A DNA stretch of 64,000 nt from Pseudomonas sp. Leaf48 (GCF_001421885.1 NZ_LMLH01000003.1:1-64000), one strand, 5' to 3'. Numbered from the stretch's first letter, positions 1 to 8,830 are shown. Notes: generated by a model not told the origin, from the letters alone. Numbers and translations: made by a program.

Positions 1-79
1 GATTATTTTCAGAAGTTTTCAAGGAATCCTTAACAACTTCAACCACTTGCGCTTTCGATCTCTCGTCAGCGGGAGGCGA

Positions 80-107
80 ATTCTACAGCGTTACACGCTG
101 CTGTCAA
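80..107 (-). promoter_or_regulatory. rRNA operon promoter (window-proximal)
   Basis: On the minus strand a -35 TTGACA (102-107) and a -10 TAGAAT (80-85) are separated by 16 bp. The following leader (1-79) matches the conserved Pseudomonas rRNA leader as I remember it (CGCCTCCCGCTGACGAGAG...). Transcription runs leftward out of the window, so a 16S-23S-5S operon should begin just beyond position 1. No rRNA coding sequence is inside the window. Confidence 0.88.
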
Positions 108-225
108 CACCTCATTTTCAACTCCCTTTCGGCTTCGATGAACTGAAGCAACCTGCTGCCGAAAACTGCGCAACTCATTGTTTACCAAGGAGTTTTCCGT
201 TTCGACTGCGCCGGAAGTGGGGCGA

Positions 226-253
226 ATTATAGGCTTCCAGAATCTGCCGTCAA
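226..253 (-). promoter_or_regulatory. Second, distal rRNA operon promoter
   Basis: On the minus strand TTGACG (248-253) and a consensus TATAAT (226-231) are separated by 16 bp, followed by GC-rich sequence. It lies about 145 bp upstream of the other leftward promoter and points the same way. No gene starts between them, so this looks like a tandem rRNA promoter. Confidence 0.75.
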
Positions 254-312
254 GGGTTGATTTGGATTTTCTATCAATAACCTCAAAAACCGCGAAAAAG
301 ACCGATTCCCTT

Positions 313-328
313 CTTCTATATATAGAAG
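313..328. repeat. Perfect 16-bp palindrome upstream of rRNA promoters
   Basis: CTTCTATATATAGAAG is perfectly self-complementary and lies 60 bp upstream of the distal rRNA promoter in AT-rich sequence. It could be a protein-binding or curvature site. I recognise no specific protein for it. The rest of 329-576 holds no gene that I can support. Confidence 0.5.
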
Positions 329-576
329 CGAATTCCTGACCCTCATCACAACCCTTGCATGAACGGACCTGCGCGGCACCGGAACTAAAAAAGCGATCCA
401 GCCACTAAGTCAGGCACCTTTCAGATGGCGGCAACAGCCGCCGCCCCTCTCCCCTCTGGATTTCCGATCGGTACGAAGTCCGGGCTCCAACTGAAAAAGG
501 TCGACTTGAAGTCGAAGCCGTCTCAATGCCCTCACCAGATGGAAGATGCTGACCGACCAGGAGGCTTAACCAGCTT

Positions 577-942
577 ATGAATAAATTGCACCTTTCGTTT
601 TCTCTATCCCTGCTGTTGGCCATGACCGTAATGCCCACTGCTCACGCCAGGCAAGCAGCCGACAATAAGTCGCCAGCACCGGGGGTGCTTTGCGACCGTT
701 ATGTATGCGCCAATGACCAGGGGATCTCTCGCGAGCTCACAGCCAAATATCTAGGTGAGAAAGCCGCCTCGAACAAGCTGTTTTCGATGCAGTCAGTTGA
801 TCTGACTGAGTTTACTTTTGCCAACGGTATCTTCTGCGACGTGAAGGAGCGGCTATGCCGTGAAGATCGCTACTATGGCGCGGATGGCCAGCGCACCGGA
901 GGCATTTCCAGCAAATACACCAAACTGCTGTTTGGCGAATAA
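577..942 (+). CDS. YcgJ-family small secreted protein
   Basis: A 121-residue protein with an N-terminal signal peptide (hydrophobic stretch about residues 7-20, cleavage after a TAHA/R-like site), so it is probably periplasmic. The mature part has two cysteine pairs (LCDRYVC and FCDVKERLC), which fit two disulfides. It ends in a conserved block rich in Asp, Tyr and Gly (RYYGADGQRTGG). These features match the YcgJ family of enterobacteria and pseudomonads, whose function is unknown to me. The ATG at 577 is preceded by AGGAGG at 559-564, a strong but slightly distant ribosome site. It stands alone, with the nearest gene on the same strand 156 bp downstream. Confidence 0.8.
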   Translation: MNKLHLSFSLSLLLAMTVMPTAHARQAADNKSPAPGVLCDRYVCANDQGISRELTAKYLGEKAASNKLFSMQSVDLTEFTFANGIFCDVKERLCREDRYYGADGQRTGGISSKYTKLLFGE

Positions 943-1098
943 CCGCCCCATTTATCCGTAATATTTCGACGCGTCCCTGGCCGGTCGCGTCCTCTCGGCT
1001 GCTTGACGCGCGACAGCCCTTGCAGGACGGCCTATGTGGTCCTATTGTCAGGATTCATCTGCCACGAAGTGTTTTTTGGGTTGTATTGGAGGAATATC

Positions 1099-1362
1099 AT
1101 GATTCGCAAGCACTACCTGATGACCCTGGCGACACTGCTTATCGCAACTGGCTTACAGGTGCTGGCAGTACCGGCACAGGCGACCGAGCAAGGCGAACAG
1201 CGGCGCGAAGCGCGCGATACCAGGCAGGAAGGTCGTTCCACCGCCCGGCAAACCAAGGATGACTGCAGAAAGAGCAGCGACAAGAGCAATGTTGACTGCC
1301 GCCAGGAAAAGCGCAGTACCAAGCAGGATACCCGCCGCACCGCGAGGGACATCAAATATTGA
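1099..1362 (+). CDS. Small Arg/Lys-rich secreted protein, function unknown
   Basis: An 87-residue protein. Residues 1-29 form a signal peptide (MIRKHYLMTLATLLIATG, cleavage near QAT). The mature part is almost entirely charged and polar, dominated by Arg, Lys, Glu, Asp and Thr, with two cysteines (DDCRK and VDCRQ) and no predicted globular core. I chose the ATG at 1099 because GGAGG lies directly before it (about 1089-1093); an upstream in-frame ATG at 1003 would hide the signal peptide. The composition suggests a periplasmic polyanion- or envelope-binding protein, but I recognise no named family. Confidence 0.65.
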   Translation: MIRKHYLMTLATLLIATGLQVLAVPAQATEQGEQRREARDTRQEGRSTARQTKDDCRKSSDKSNVDCRQEKRSTKQDTRRTARDIKY

Positions 1363-1397
1363 TAGATGACGGTAAACGAATATTGCTGGAGCGAATG

Positions 1398-1425
1398 GTC
1401 GGATTCGACTGCCGAAGAATCCGAC
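1398..1425. terminator. Hairpin between convergent genes
   Basis: A perfect 9-bp stem (GTCGGATTC at 1398-1406, GAATCCGAC at 1417-1425) lies between the stops of two convergent genes (1362 on plus, 1431 on minus). There is no strong T run, so it is a candidate bidirectional terminator only. Confidence 0.5.
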
Positions 1426-1430
1426 GCCCA

Positions 1431-3221
1431 TCAATGATAGTCGCCCTGCTGCCTCATCCAGTCCACCGGATGAGTCGCCAGATAGCTGTCGACCGCATCA
1501 CCAATGGTCGGGAAGAACGCGGCCTCGCCTAGTCTGGCGAACAGCCCGAATTGCTTGAGCTTGTCCTTGACCGGGTCTTTCATCTCGGCCACGCGCAACT
1601 TTATGCCCGCTGCGTGCAAGGTCTCATCAAGATCAGCCAGCATGTCGGCGGAAGTCACGTCGACGTTGGTGACCGGCTCTGCGGCGACGACCAGCCAGCG
1701 CACCGGTGTTGGTGATGCGGCCACTGCATCCAGCACCCGGTCATGGAAAGCCTCGGCATTGGCGAAGAACAAAGGGGCGTCCCAGCGGAACAGCACCAGC
1801 CCGGGTACCCGGAGTGCGTCGGGATAACGCTGAATGTCGTGATAACCCTTGACCCCATCGGCGCGCCCCAGCACCGCAGAATAGGGTCGCCAACTACCCC
1901 AAAGAAACTCGATGACGGCAATCACGATGGCCAGACCGATTCCCTCGATCGCGCCAAACACCGCGACCCCGATGGTGCAGACGATCGACAACCAGAACTC
2001 CCAGCGCTGCATGCGATAGATGCGTCGCAGGTCAGCGACTTCAATCAGGCCGATGGCCGATGCGATGACCACCGCCGCCAGGGCGCTGGTGGGTAAATGC
2101 TGCAACAGGTTTGGCCCCACCATCAGCAGCAAGGTGACCGCCAACGCGCCGACAACACCGGTCAGTTGGGTCTTGGCACCTGCGGCCTCCGCCACCGGGG
2201 TACGCGAGGAACTGCTGCTGATTGGAAAACCCTGGAAAAAACCGGCGGCGAGATTGGCGACACCGAGCCCGACCATCTCCTGGTTGGGGTCGACATAAGT
2301 GCGGGTCCGCGCCACATAGACACGCGAGAGAACGCTGGTATCAGCGAACGAGACGAGGGCGACGGCAAAGCCGCCGATGAGCACCGGAACGATATCCTCA
2401 CGAGTGATCCAGGGAATGGCGAATGCAGGCAAACCTTGGGGAAGCGCACCAAGGACCGACACCCCCGCGCTCGCCCCCAGGTCCAGCACACCCACGACCA
2501 CGGTCGCACCGGCGACCGCGATCAAGATTCCGGGCAAACGCTTGTTGCCCTTGAGCAAAATGATCACCGCCAAAGTGGCTGCACCCACCATGAAGGTGAC
2601 CCAGTTGGTCTTGCCCTCCAGCACTGCGGTGACAATGGCCCATATGTTTCTCAGCGGGCCGGTGGACTCGATTGAAAAACCGAAAAACTTCGGCATCTGA
2701 CTGATCAACACGGTAACGGCGATCCCGTTCATATACCCATAGCGAATCGGTTTGGACAGCAGCTCCGTAATGAAGCCCAGACGCATGATGCCAGCCAGGA
2801 TACACACGGCCCCTGACACCAGCGCCATCATGGACGCCAGGGCAATGGCCCGGTGCGGGTCGCCGCCCGACAGTGGCAGGACCACGGCAAGAATAACCGC
2901 GGCTAGCGAGGAGTCCGGCCCCAGCACCATGATCCGGCTGGGGCCGAACAAGGCATAAGCCAGCAGCGGAACAATGGTCGCGTAGAGCCCGTAAATACCC
3001 GGCACACCCGATGCCACGGCATAGGCAATGCCAACGGGGACCAGCATGGTGGTCAGCACAAGTCCAGCCATGATGTCGTGACGCAGCCAGCCCGGTTGGT
3101 ATCCGCGCAACGTTACAAGCCCGGGAAGCCAGTGCATCCAGCCCTTCGGACGCCTGCTCGAGTCCCGATGTGCAATCCGGCCCGGTTCCGGGGCCGGCGG
3201 TAAAGCATCTGAATGGCTCAT
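1431..3221 (-). CDS. SulP-family inorganic anion transporter with STAS domain
   Basis: A 596-residue inner-membrane transporter of the SLC26/SulP family, probably moving sulfate, bicarbonate or another small anion with H+ or Na+. A cytoplasmic N-terminus (about 1-45) is followed by some 10-14 membrane segments (about 48-430) containing the SulP blocks GLYATIVPLLAYALFG and LGPDSSLAA. A C-terminal STAS domain (about 450-580) follows, with its typical FFANAEAFHDRV and NVDVTSADMLADL strands. Length is normal for the family and no break is seen. The gene stands alone, so the substrate cannot be read from context. Confidence 0.9.
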   Translation of the reverse strand: MSHSDALPPAPEPGRIAHRDSSRRPKGWMHWLPGLVTLRGYQPGWLRHDIMAGLVLTTMLVPVGIAYAVASGVPGIYGLYATIVPLLAYALFGPSRIMVLGPDSSLAAVILAVVLPLSGGDPHRAIALASMMALVSGAVCILAGIMRLGFITELLSKPIRYGYMNGIAVTVLISQMPKFFGFSIESTGPLRNIWAIVTAVLEGKTNWVTFMVGAATLAVIILLKGNKRLPGILIAVAGATVVVGVLDLGASAGVSVLGALPQGLPAFAIPWITREDIVPVLIGGFAVALVSFADTSVLSRVYVARTRTYVDPNQEMVGLGVANLAAGFFQGFPISSSSSRTPVAEAAGAKTQLTGVVGALAVTLLLMVGPNLLQHLPTSALAAVVIASAIGLIEVADLRRIYRMQRWEFWLSIVCTIGVAVFGAIEGIGLAIVIAVIEFLWGSWRPYSAVLGRADGVKGYHDIQRYPDALRVPGLVLFRWDAPLFFANAEAFHDRVLDAVAASPTPVRWLVVAAEPVTNVDVTSADMLADLDETLHAAGIKLRVAEMKDPVKDKLKQFGLFARLGEAAFFPTIGDAVDSYLATHPVDWMRQQGDYH

Positions 3222-3365
3222 AGGAGAGTGGCCCCTGGCTGCACGGCCTGCTTCACATCAATGTGATGGAGCCTGACGAAGAGAGAATCGCTGTCAGGTA
3301 AATAGCGTAGGCCGCTTTGTGCTCATCCGCCGTGCCCCGCGCCTGCATGTTTTGCCTCCCAACAA

Positions 3366-3390
3366 AAAACCCCTCACAGAGAGGGGTTTT
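3366..3390 (-). terminator. Rho-independent terminator of the 3439-4101 gene
   Basis: An inverted repeat AAAACCCCTC / GAGGGGTTTT with a 5-nt loop. Read on the minus strand the stem is followed by TTTTTTG, placing it about 50 bp after the stop of the leftward membrane-protein gene. Confidence 0.85.
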
Positions 3391-3438
3391 GTTTGACAGA
3401 TTCAGGCGATTTCACTCGTCACCCTGAATGTCGTCAGC

Positions 3439-4101
3439 TCATCGTGCAAGGATTCCTGCAAACAGCCACGGAGTTTCCTGGGCCGATGCTGCCGCGTTGC
3501 GTTTACGTGCCCACTGAGTCAGCGCCACCATCATCGTAAAGCCGAGGATGATCAACACCGGATAGGCCATCAGCAGTTCGGTGAGCGAATATTTCCAGGC
3601 CAGCGGTCGACCGACACCGAGCATCGCGGCATACAACCAGGACACACCCGACAGTGCACCAGCGAACAGGGCAAACATTCGCACGCCGACCTGGAGGTCA
3701 AGAAGCGACCCGGCCTTGAGCATTGCAGGCAGTACAAAGCGGTGCAACAACATCCCGTTGAATGTCAGCAACAAAACAATAATGACTTTGGCTTGAAGTT
3801 TGGGGTTGGCAAAATAGGTCATTCCCTTTTCAAGGTAATCAATGCCGATGACCGCAGCACCGGTGACCCACAAAAAAAACAACGCGTTGGCCACAGACTT
3901 CTGAAGACTGGCCATGTGTTCGTTATCGTGCCCCGCCGACACGCGACCTTTAAACAAATCCTTGACCATTGCCGCATCGCTGGCGAACACCAGGCCAATC
4001 GCTACGCAACAAGCCAACAGGTGGACATACACCACACCTAAACGCAAAAACTCCATGGATTCTTTCTGGCCCAGCAGGCCGATCATTGTATTAATATCCA
4101 C
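3439..4101 (-). CDS. Polytopic inner-membrane protein of unknown function
   Basis: A 220-residue protein with about six hydrophobic segments (for example residues 20-42, 75-92, 104-125 and 140-160). Helix 1 carries a conserved-looking YVHLLACC, and a later helix carries LLHRFVLPAM. Paired helix histidines of this kind can bind heme or metal, but I cannot assign a cofactor. The start is GTG at 4101 with GGAG eight bases upstream; no ATG fits better. It is monocistronic and ends at a clear terminator. Its promoter region faces the AT-rich gap 4102-4810. I do not recognise a named family with confidence. Confidence 0.65.
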   Translation of the reverse strand: MDINTMIGLLGQKESMEFLRLGVVYVHLLACCVAIGLVFASDAAMVKDLFKGRVSAGHDNEHMASLQKSVANALFFLWVTGAAVIGIDYLEKGMTYFANPKLQAKVIIVLLLTFNGMLLHRFVLPAMLKAGSLLDLQVGVRMFALFAGALSGVSWLYAAMLGVGRPLAWKYSLTELLMAYPVLIILGFTMMVALTQWARKRNAAASAQETPWLFAGILAR

Positions 4102-4810
4102 GATTACATCTCCACATTATGTAGCAGTGCAAAGCTGATCAGATTTCAAATGTGCGAATTTGTTGGACGCACTTGAAATATCAAGCTCACATCAATTAAA
4201 GCAATTCGATTATTTTAAATTACAAGAGAGTGCGACTCGCCCAGCGAGCCAAGGGATGAGTTCATATATTCGCTCCAGATTTTCAGGTAAAAAAATCCCC
4301 ACGTGCATTCCATTCAATGCAAATGAGGTCAACGTCCATTTTTTACTAGGGAGTGCAGCGCGAAGACTCGAAGTTCAGATTCGTCTGCTGGAAAATAGGA
4401 GCCCAGCATATCCCAATCGTTCATTTTTTGGGCAGCACGACCGACAGGCGGCACTTTGCCCACGCGCCTGCGCAGCCTTGTCTGACAGGCTGAAACCTGC
4501 GGAGCTACGGGGCTGAATCGTTTCCTGATTGAGCCATAAAACCAACACACTGGAACCGACCGATGGCGCAACTTACTCTCTCATCTTCGGGCACTAATAA
4601 CTCCAGATGTGGCACAAGAGCCAGCGTTTAAAACAGTATCGTGGGTATCTCCAAAGATGTTTCACCAGCAAATTTTCGCTTCCATAGCTACTTCCATTGT
4701 TAGAAAGAACCTGTTGACTTCGGTCATCGAAAGCACAGTAGTTGTGTACCATCGAAGACTGCAATTGTTCGCGATGTTGGTCGCAGTTATGACCAGGAAT
4801 CTGCACACGC
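4102..4810. other. Gap without a supported gene
   Basis: About 700 bp, AT-rich over roughly 4110-4400. Short open frames exist on both strands, but none has a convincing ribosome site, family pattern or codon bias. The right boundary coincides with the start of a multicopper-oxidase fragment, so this is probably a rearrangement scar. Confidence 0.5.
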
Positions 4811-5194
4811 ATGGACCCCCGCCGGCTTAGCGCCGCCCCGCAGTTGGCCAACGGCCCGACCGCTGCCGGATTCTCCGGCGACGGTACCCTGGAAGTGTGG
4901 AAAATCAGGAACGGCGGCGACGGCTGGAACCATCCGGTGCACGTGCATTTCGAAGAGGGCATCGTGCTCAACCGCGATGGCAAGGCGCCGCCGGAATGGG
5001 AAAAATGGGCACGCAAGGACGTCTATCGCATCGGTGAAGGCATCGACAGTACGATGGACGTGGAGATTGCCATCCGCTTCCGCGAATTTGCCGGGACCTA
5101 CATGGAGCACTGCCACAACACCCAGCACGATGCAGACGAGGGCCTCAGAGATTTTGAGGCCCTTGGGTTGCAGGCCAATCGACAAATCAGGTAG
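4811..5194 (+). pseudogene. C-terminal fragment of a multicopper oxidase paralog
   Basis: The reading frame from about 4811 matches residues ~776-886 of the full-length oxidase at 5454-8528 almost without gaps. It includes the copper motifs HPVHVHF and MEHCHNTQH. It begins abruptly with no signal peptide or cupredoxin domains 1-2. It loses similarity right after NTQH, where the full-length protein continues EDTSMLL with the axial methionine. The lost 3' end is replaced by a hairpin region (5140-5162). It cannot form a functional oxidase: most of the protein and one type-1 copper ligand are gone. It is best read as the remnant of a tandem duplicate or of recombination with another strain's allele. 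Confidence 0.85.
5140..5162. terminator. Hairpin after the multicopper oxidase fragment
   Basis: An 8-bp stem GGGCCTCA / TGAGGCCC with a 7-nt loop. It resembles the hairpin after the intact oxidase gene (8546-8573), as if both copies once ended in related terminators. Confidence 0.5.
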
Positions 5195-5453
5195 CTGTCG
5201 AACGGTGGGCCGCGCTAGCCACCCCTCCATAAATGGGGAGCTACACCCACCAAAACCGGGCGCTTTTCACCAGATTAGAGGAATTTCCCCCACCTGTGGT
5301 GTGTCCGCGCATGTAACACCCATAAATCACCCGTTAGTTAATTTGAGCTTTTCGCTCGCCCTACGGTAATGGCTTATTAATTGCACCCTCCCCCTGTAAC
5401 AGCTGTCGTTCCGGCCATGGAGACAGCGTGGCCTCAGGCGAGGGGTGTAAAAA

Positions 5454-8400
5454 ATGAAACGCGCGACTCCACCATGCAATTCCATCTATTTGCTACGCAG
5501 GTCAAGCCTGCCCTATGCGATGCTCCTGACCCTGACCACCGCCGACGCTGCGCCGCTCGACGATGTCAGCCAGCCACCACCAACGGACCCTTCGGCCTTC
5601 TACAACCCGCCCGCCGACCCGGCTGCGGCCTTGGAAGCCCTGAAGACCATGCCGAGAACCAACCAGGGCTCCATGGCCCTGCCCAACGGCATGTGGGGCG
5701 ACCGCAAGACCCCGACTGCTGAAAACGTGTTGCCGCCAAGTCTGCAGACTTCATTCAAGATCCCTACCAACGGCAAGCCCAGCCCATTGTTCGGGGCCCT
5801 GCCATACACCCAGCAATTGCTGCTGTTCGAAGAATTCGGCACGGAAAAACTCGACCCGACCCTACCCGCACCGCCACTGACGTTCCCTGTGCCCCTCGCC
5901 GGCCCGGCGCCTACGCAAGACCCCAACAGCATCGCTCGCAGCGGCCCTTCAAGCGCGGCACTGGAAGCCTTCATGCGTCAGCCGGGGCTGTATCCGTTTC
6001 CCTCGCAGTATTCCAATGTGCTCGACCGCAACCCCTGGAAAGCGCCGATCGAAGCCTTCCTCAACCGCCGCCCGGTCGGTTCGTCGGCCGAGGGGCGTCC
6101 ACCTGGAAAGGGCTGGTCCCATCAACGATGGAACGAGTTCTACCCCCAGGTCGCCTTCAAAACCGCGCAAGCGGGCGCCAGAATCAACGGCGGCATGCGC
6201 GACCGCAAGCAAATGCACAACTACGCCGTCGGTGAGTTCGGTCCTGGCGGGCTCTACAACCAGACCTCGGACACTCCGATCATCACGGCCACGACCAAAG
6301 GCATCGACACCCGTTTTCACCCCAAAATGCCGATTCAGAACCACAAGGCGCTTTGGACCTTTGACGGTACCTTTCCGCCAAAACTTTTGATGGTGCGTCA
6401 CGGCCAACCGGTGCTGATGCGGCACTACAACGCCTTGCCGATCGACCCCGCGGCCAACATGGGTTTCGGCCTGCATACCATCAGTACCCACCAACACAAC
6501 GGCCACTCCCCCGCCGAAAGCGACGGCTATACCAATGCGTTTTTCTTTCCGGGGCAGTACTACGACTATCGCTGGCCGCTACCTTTGGCCGGTTACGACA
6601 CCATCAACACTACCGCTCAGGATCCGCGCGCAGCGTTCCCCTGCAACCCGGGCGAAACCCTGTTCGTCAACGACGCAACTCCGGGCCTCAAGACCTGCAA
6701 CAACGGCAGCATCAAGATCCGTGGCGACTGGCGCGAAACCATGAGCACCCTCTGGTTCCACGACCACATGCTCGATTTCACCGCACAGAACGTCTACAAG
6801 GGCAACGCGGCGATGATGAACTACTACAGCGCCCTGGACCGTGGTAATGAAGCGCTGCAAGACGGTGTCAACCTGCGCCTGCCCAGCGGTTCGGCGCTGC
6901 CCTGGGGCAACCGCGACTATGACGTCAACCTGATGATCGCCGACAAGGCCTGGGACAAGAACGGCCAACTGTGGTTTAACCCATTCAACAACGACGGCTT
7001 CCTCGGCGATCAGATCCTGGTCAACTGGCAGTACCAGCCGACCTTGAAAGTGCGCGCGCGCAGCTATCGTTTCCGCCTCCTCAACGGTTCGGTCTCGCGC
7101 TACTTCAAGATCGCGCTGGTGCGTGAAATCGCCGGCACCGGTGGCGAACTCCCCGGCCCGGCTGGTTCCGGCGTGTCTTACACCCGCGTGCCAATCCACA
7201 TGATCGGCAACGATGGCAACATCATGGAACACGCCGTGCCGTTCGACGGCAGCATGGACCTGGACGCCGACGGCGACCTGCAGGAACACAACGCCGTCCT
7301 GCCGACGCAAGCGATCGCCGAGCGTTACGACATCATCGTCAACTTTGCCAAACACGGCATCAAGACCGGCGACAAGCTGTACTTCGTCAACCTGGCGGCG
7401 CACCAGACCGGCAAGGGTCCGGAGATTGCACCGCCTAGCCTGGCCGACGTGCTGGCCGGTAGGTACAAAGCCGTGCTCAAGCTGGGAAGTAAAGGGCTGC
7501 AATGGGACGGCGGCGACCCGGTGGTGGGCAGATTCATGCAGATGGTGGTCCAGCCTTATTCCGGCCAGGACGTGGCCATGAACCCCGCCGACTATGAACC
7601 CGCCAAACCGGACAAACCGGCCGGCATGAAAATGATCCCTCTGCACCTCGATCGTGACGATGCGACAATGCAGGCCAAACTCAAAGCAGCACGGCATCGC
7701 GAGTTCATTTTCGGCCGTTCCGACGGCACCGACGAAGAACCCTGGACCATCAAGACCGACGGCAGTGTTGGCAGCAGATTTGATGCCCGGCGCCTCAGCG
7801 CGGCCCCCCAACTGTCAACCGGACCGACCAATGCCGGCTTCAGCGGCGACGGCACCCTGGAAGTGTGGAAAATCATTAATGGCGGCGAAGGCTGGAGCCA
7901 TCCGGTGCACGTGCATTTCGAAGAAGGCATCGTGCTTAACCGCGACGGCAAGGCGCCACCGGAATGGGAAAAATGGGCGCGCAAAGACGTCTTTCGCGTC
8001 GGTGGAGAGCAGGAAAGTTCGGTGGAAGTGGAAATTGCCGTGCGCTTCCGCGAATTCGCCGGGACCTACATGGAGCACTGCCACAATACCCAGCACGAAG
8101 ACACCTCGATGCTGCTGCGCTGGGACCTGGAGAACCCGGGCCAGTTCCAGTTGATGCCAGCTCCCCTGCCCGGCTGGGACGGCGTCACCTACGTGAGCTC
8201 AGCTGCGCTGCCAACATTCCGCACCGGCCAGACCGACAACAAAAAACCGGTCGCCAATCCCGACAGCGCCACCAGCGCCGTCCTCCAGCCGTTGACCATC
8301 AACGTCCTGGCCAACGACAGCGATCCTGACGGTAATGTGCCGCTTAAAGTGGTGGGGTTGACACAACCGGCCGCCGGCGCTGGCACGGTCAGCACCGACG

Positions 8401-8528
8401 GATTGCGCGTGGTCTATACGCGTCCTGCCACTGTGACCACGCCGTTCACCGCGACCTTTACCTATCAAGCCATTGATACCAAGACCGCGGTGTCGACCCC
8501 GGCGACGGTGTCCGTGGCGGTCAGGTAG
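5454..8528 (+). CDS. Large multicopper oxidase (candidate Mn(II)/metal oxidase)
   Basis: A 1024-residue exported multicopper oxidase. All four copper-binding blocks are present: HQHNGH (346-351), WFHDH (434-438), HPVHVHF (from 816), and HCHNTQHEDTSM (from 875) with the HCH-X3-H-X4-M spacing of a type-1 site. An N-terminal hydrophobic segment (about 18-32) suggests a signal peptide. The last ~100 residues form an Ig/cadherin-like domain (PVANPDSATS, NVLANDSDPDG), as seen on surface-exposed bacterial proteins. Large oxidases of this layout in Pseudomonas include the Mn(II) oxidases MnxG and McoA, but copper or organic oxidation cannot be excluded. The ATG at 5454 has a weak GAGGGG upstream. A paralog fragment lies 260 bp upstream. 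Confidence 0.85.
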   Translation: MKRATPPCNSIYLLRRSSLPYAMLLTLTTADAAPLDDVSQPPPTDPSAFYNPPADPAAALEALKTMPRTNQGSMALPNGMWGDRKTPTAENVLPPSLQTSFKIPTNGKPSPLFGALPYTQQLLLFEEFGTEKLDPTLPAPPLTFPVPLAGPAPTQDPNSIARSGPSSAALEAFMRQPGLYPFPSQYSNVLDRNPWKAPIEAFLNRRPVGSSAEGRPPGKGWSHQRWNEFYPQVAFKTAQAGARINGGMRDRKQMHNYAVGEFGPGGLYNQTSDTPIITATTKGIDTRFHPKMPIQNHKALWTFDGTFPPKLLMVRHGQPVLMRHYNALPIDPAANMGFGLHTISTHQHNGHSPAESDGYTNAFFFPGQYYDYRWPLPLAGYDTINTTAQDPRAAFPCNPGETLFVNDATPGLKTCNNGSIKIRGDWRETMSTLWFHDHMLDFTAQNVYKGNAAMMNYYSALDRGNEALQDGVNLRLPSGSALPWGNRDYDVNLMIADKAWDKNGQLWFNPFNNDGFLGDQILVNWQYQPTLKVRARSYRFRLLNGSVSRYFKIALVREIAGTGGELPGPAGSGVSYTRVPIHMIGNDGNIMEHAVPFDGSMDLDADGDLQEHNAVLPTQAIAERYDIIVNFAKHGIKTGDKLYFVNLAAHQTGKGPEIAPPSLADVLAGRYKAVLKLGSKGLQWDGGDPVVGRFMQMVVQPYSGQDVAMNPADYEPAKPDKPAGMKMIPLHLDRDDATMQAKLKAARHREFIFGRSDGTDEEPWTIKTDGSVGSRFDARRLSAAPQLSTGPTNAGFSGDGTLEVWKIINGGEGWSHPVHVHFEEGIVLNRDGKAPPEWEKWARKDVFRVGGEQESSVEVEIAVRFREFAGTYMEHCHNTQHEDTSMLLRWDLENPGQFQLMPAPLPGWDGVTYVSSAALPTFRTGQTDNKKPVANPDSATSAVLQPLTINVLANDSDPDGNVPLKVVGLTQPAAGAGTVSTDGLRVVYTRPATVTTPFTATFTYQAIDTKTAVSTPATVSVAVR

Positions 8529-8545
8529 TACGAGGCGTCGGCGAT

Positions 8546-8573
8546 CAGGGGCCTCATAAGTTATGAGGCCCTG
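8546..8573 (+). terminator. Terminator hairpin after the multicopper oxidase
   Basis: A stem CAGG-GGCCTCATAA / TTATGAGGCC-CTG begins 18 bp past the stop codon. The T run is poor, but the position and symmetry fit transcription termination. Confidence 0.65.
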
Positions 8574-8593
8574 GATTAAAGTCAAAAAAGCCC

Positions 8594-8606
8594 GACTCGA
8601 TGGTCG
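8594..8606. repeat. 13-bp target-site duplication, left copy
   Basis: GACTCGATGGTCG occurs identically here and at 8818-8830, directly flanking the 211-bp element. Joining the outer flanks recreates a perfect terminator stem, AAAAAGCCCGAC-TCGATG-GTCGGGCTTTTT. Confidence 0.85.
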
Positions 8607-8817
8607 TAATGCTGCCACTTAAGCGGGTAGCACACTTTGTGGCGAGGGGGCTTGTCGGACCGCCGCACCGCCCCGTTCGGCTGCGAAGCAGTCGCAAAAC
8701 CATTATACGTGGTGTACCTGATACGCCCTGATGGCAGGTTTTGGGGCCGCTTCGCGACCCAGCGGGGGCAAGCCCCCTCGCCACAAGTATGTGACCCAGC
8801 TTAAGTGAACAGCATTA
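8607..8817. mobile_element. 211-bp MITE/REPIN-like element inside a terminator
   Basis: The ends are imperfect inverted repeats of about 50 bp. Left begins TAATGCTGCCACTTAAGC and right (reversed) TAATGCTGTTCACTTAAGC; both then run into the fluorescens REP core TTGTGGCGAGGGGGCTTG. It contains no gene. A 13-bp direct duplication flanks it, so it arrived by transposition. Long (10-13 bp) duplications are typical of IS4-family transposases, which is the best guess for the enzyme that moved it; no full-length partner is in this window. It sits in the loop and stem of a former terminator. Confidence 0.85.
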
Positions 8818-8830
8818 GACTCGATGGTCG
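8818..8830. repeat. 13-bp target-site duplication, right copy
   Basis: An identical copy of GACTCGATGGTCG. Downstream GGGCTTTTTAG is the second half of the interrupted terminator. The stretch 8831-9114 beyond it holds no gene that I can support. Confidence 0.85.

Noticed and set aside
4160..4516. A 118-codon plus frame in the gap before the oxidase fragment
   Set aside because: No ribosome site, biased mixed composition, and no recognisable pattern.
6579..7811. A 410-codon open frame antisense to the multicopper oxidase
   Set aside because: Val/Gly/His-rich shadow without ribosome site or family features; the plus frame has all copper motifs.
8637..8788. A stand-alone REPIN rather than part of a transposable element
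   Set aside because: The REP-like sequence lies wholly within longer inverted repeats flanked by a 13-bp duplication, so the movable unit is the larger 211-bp element.
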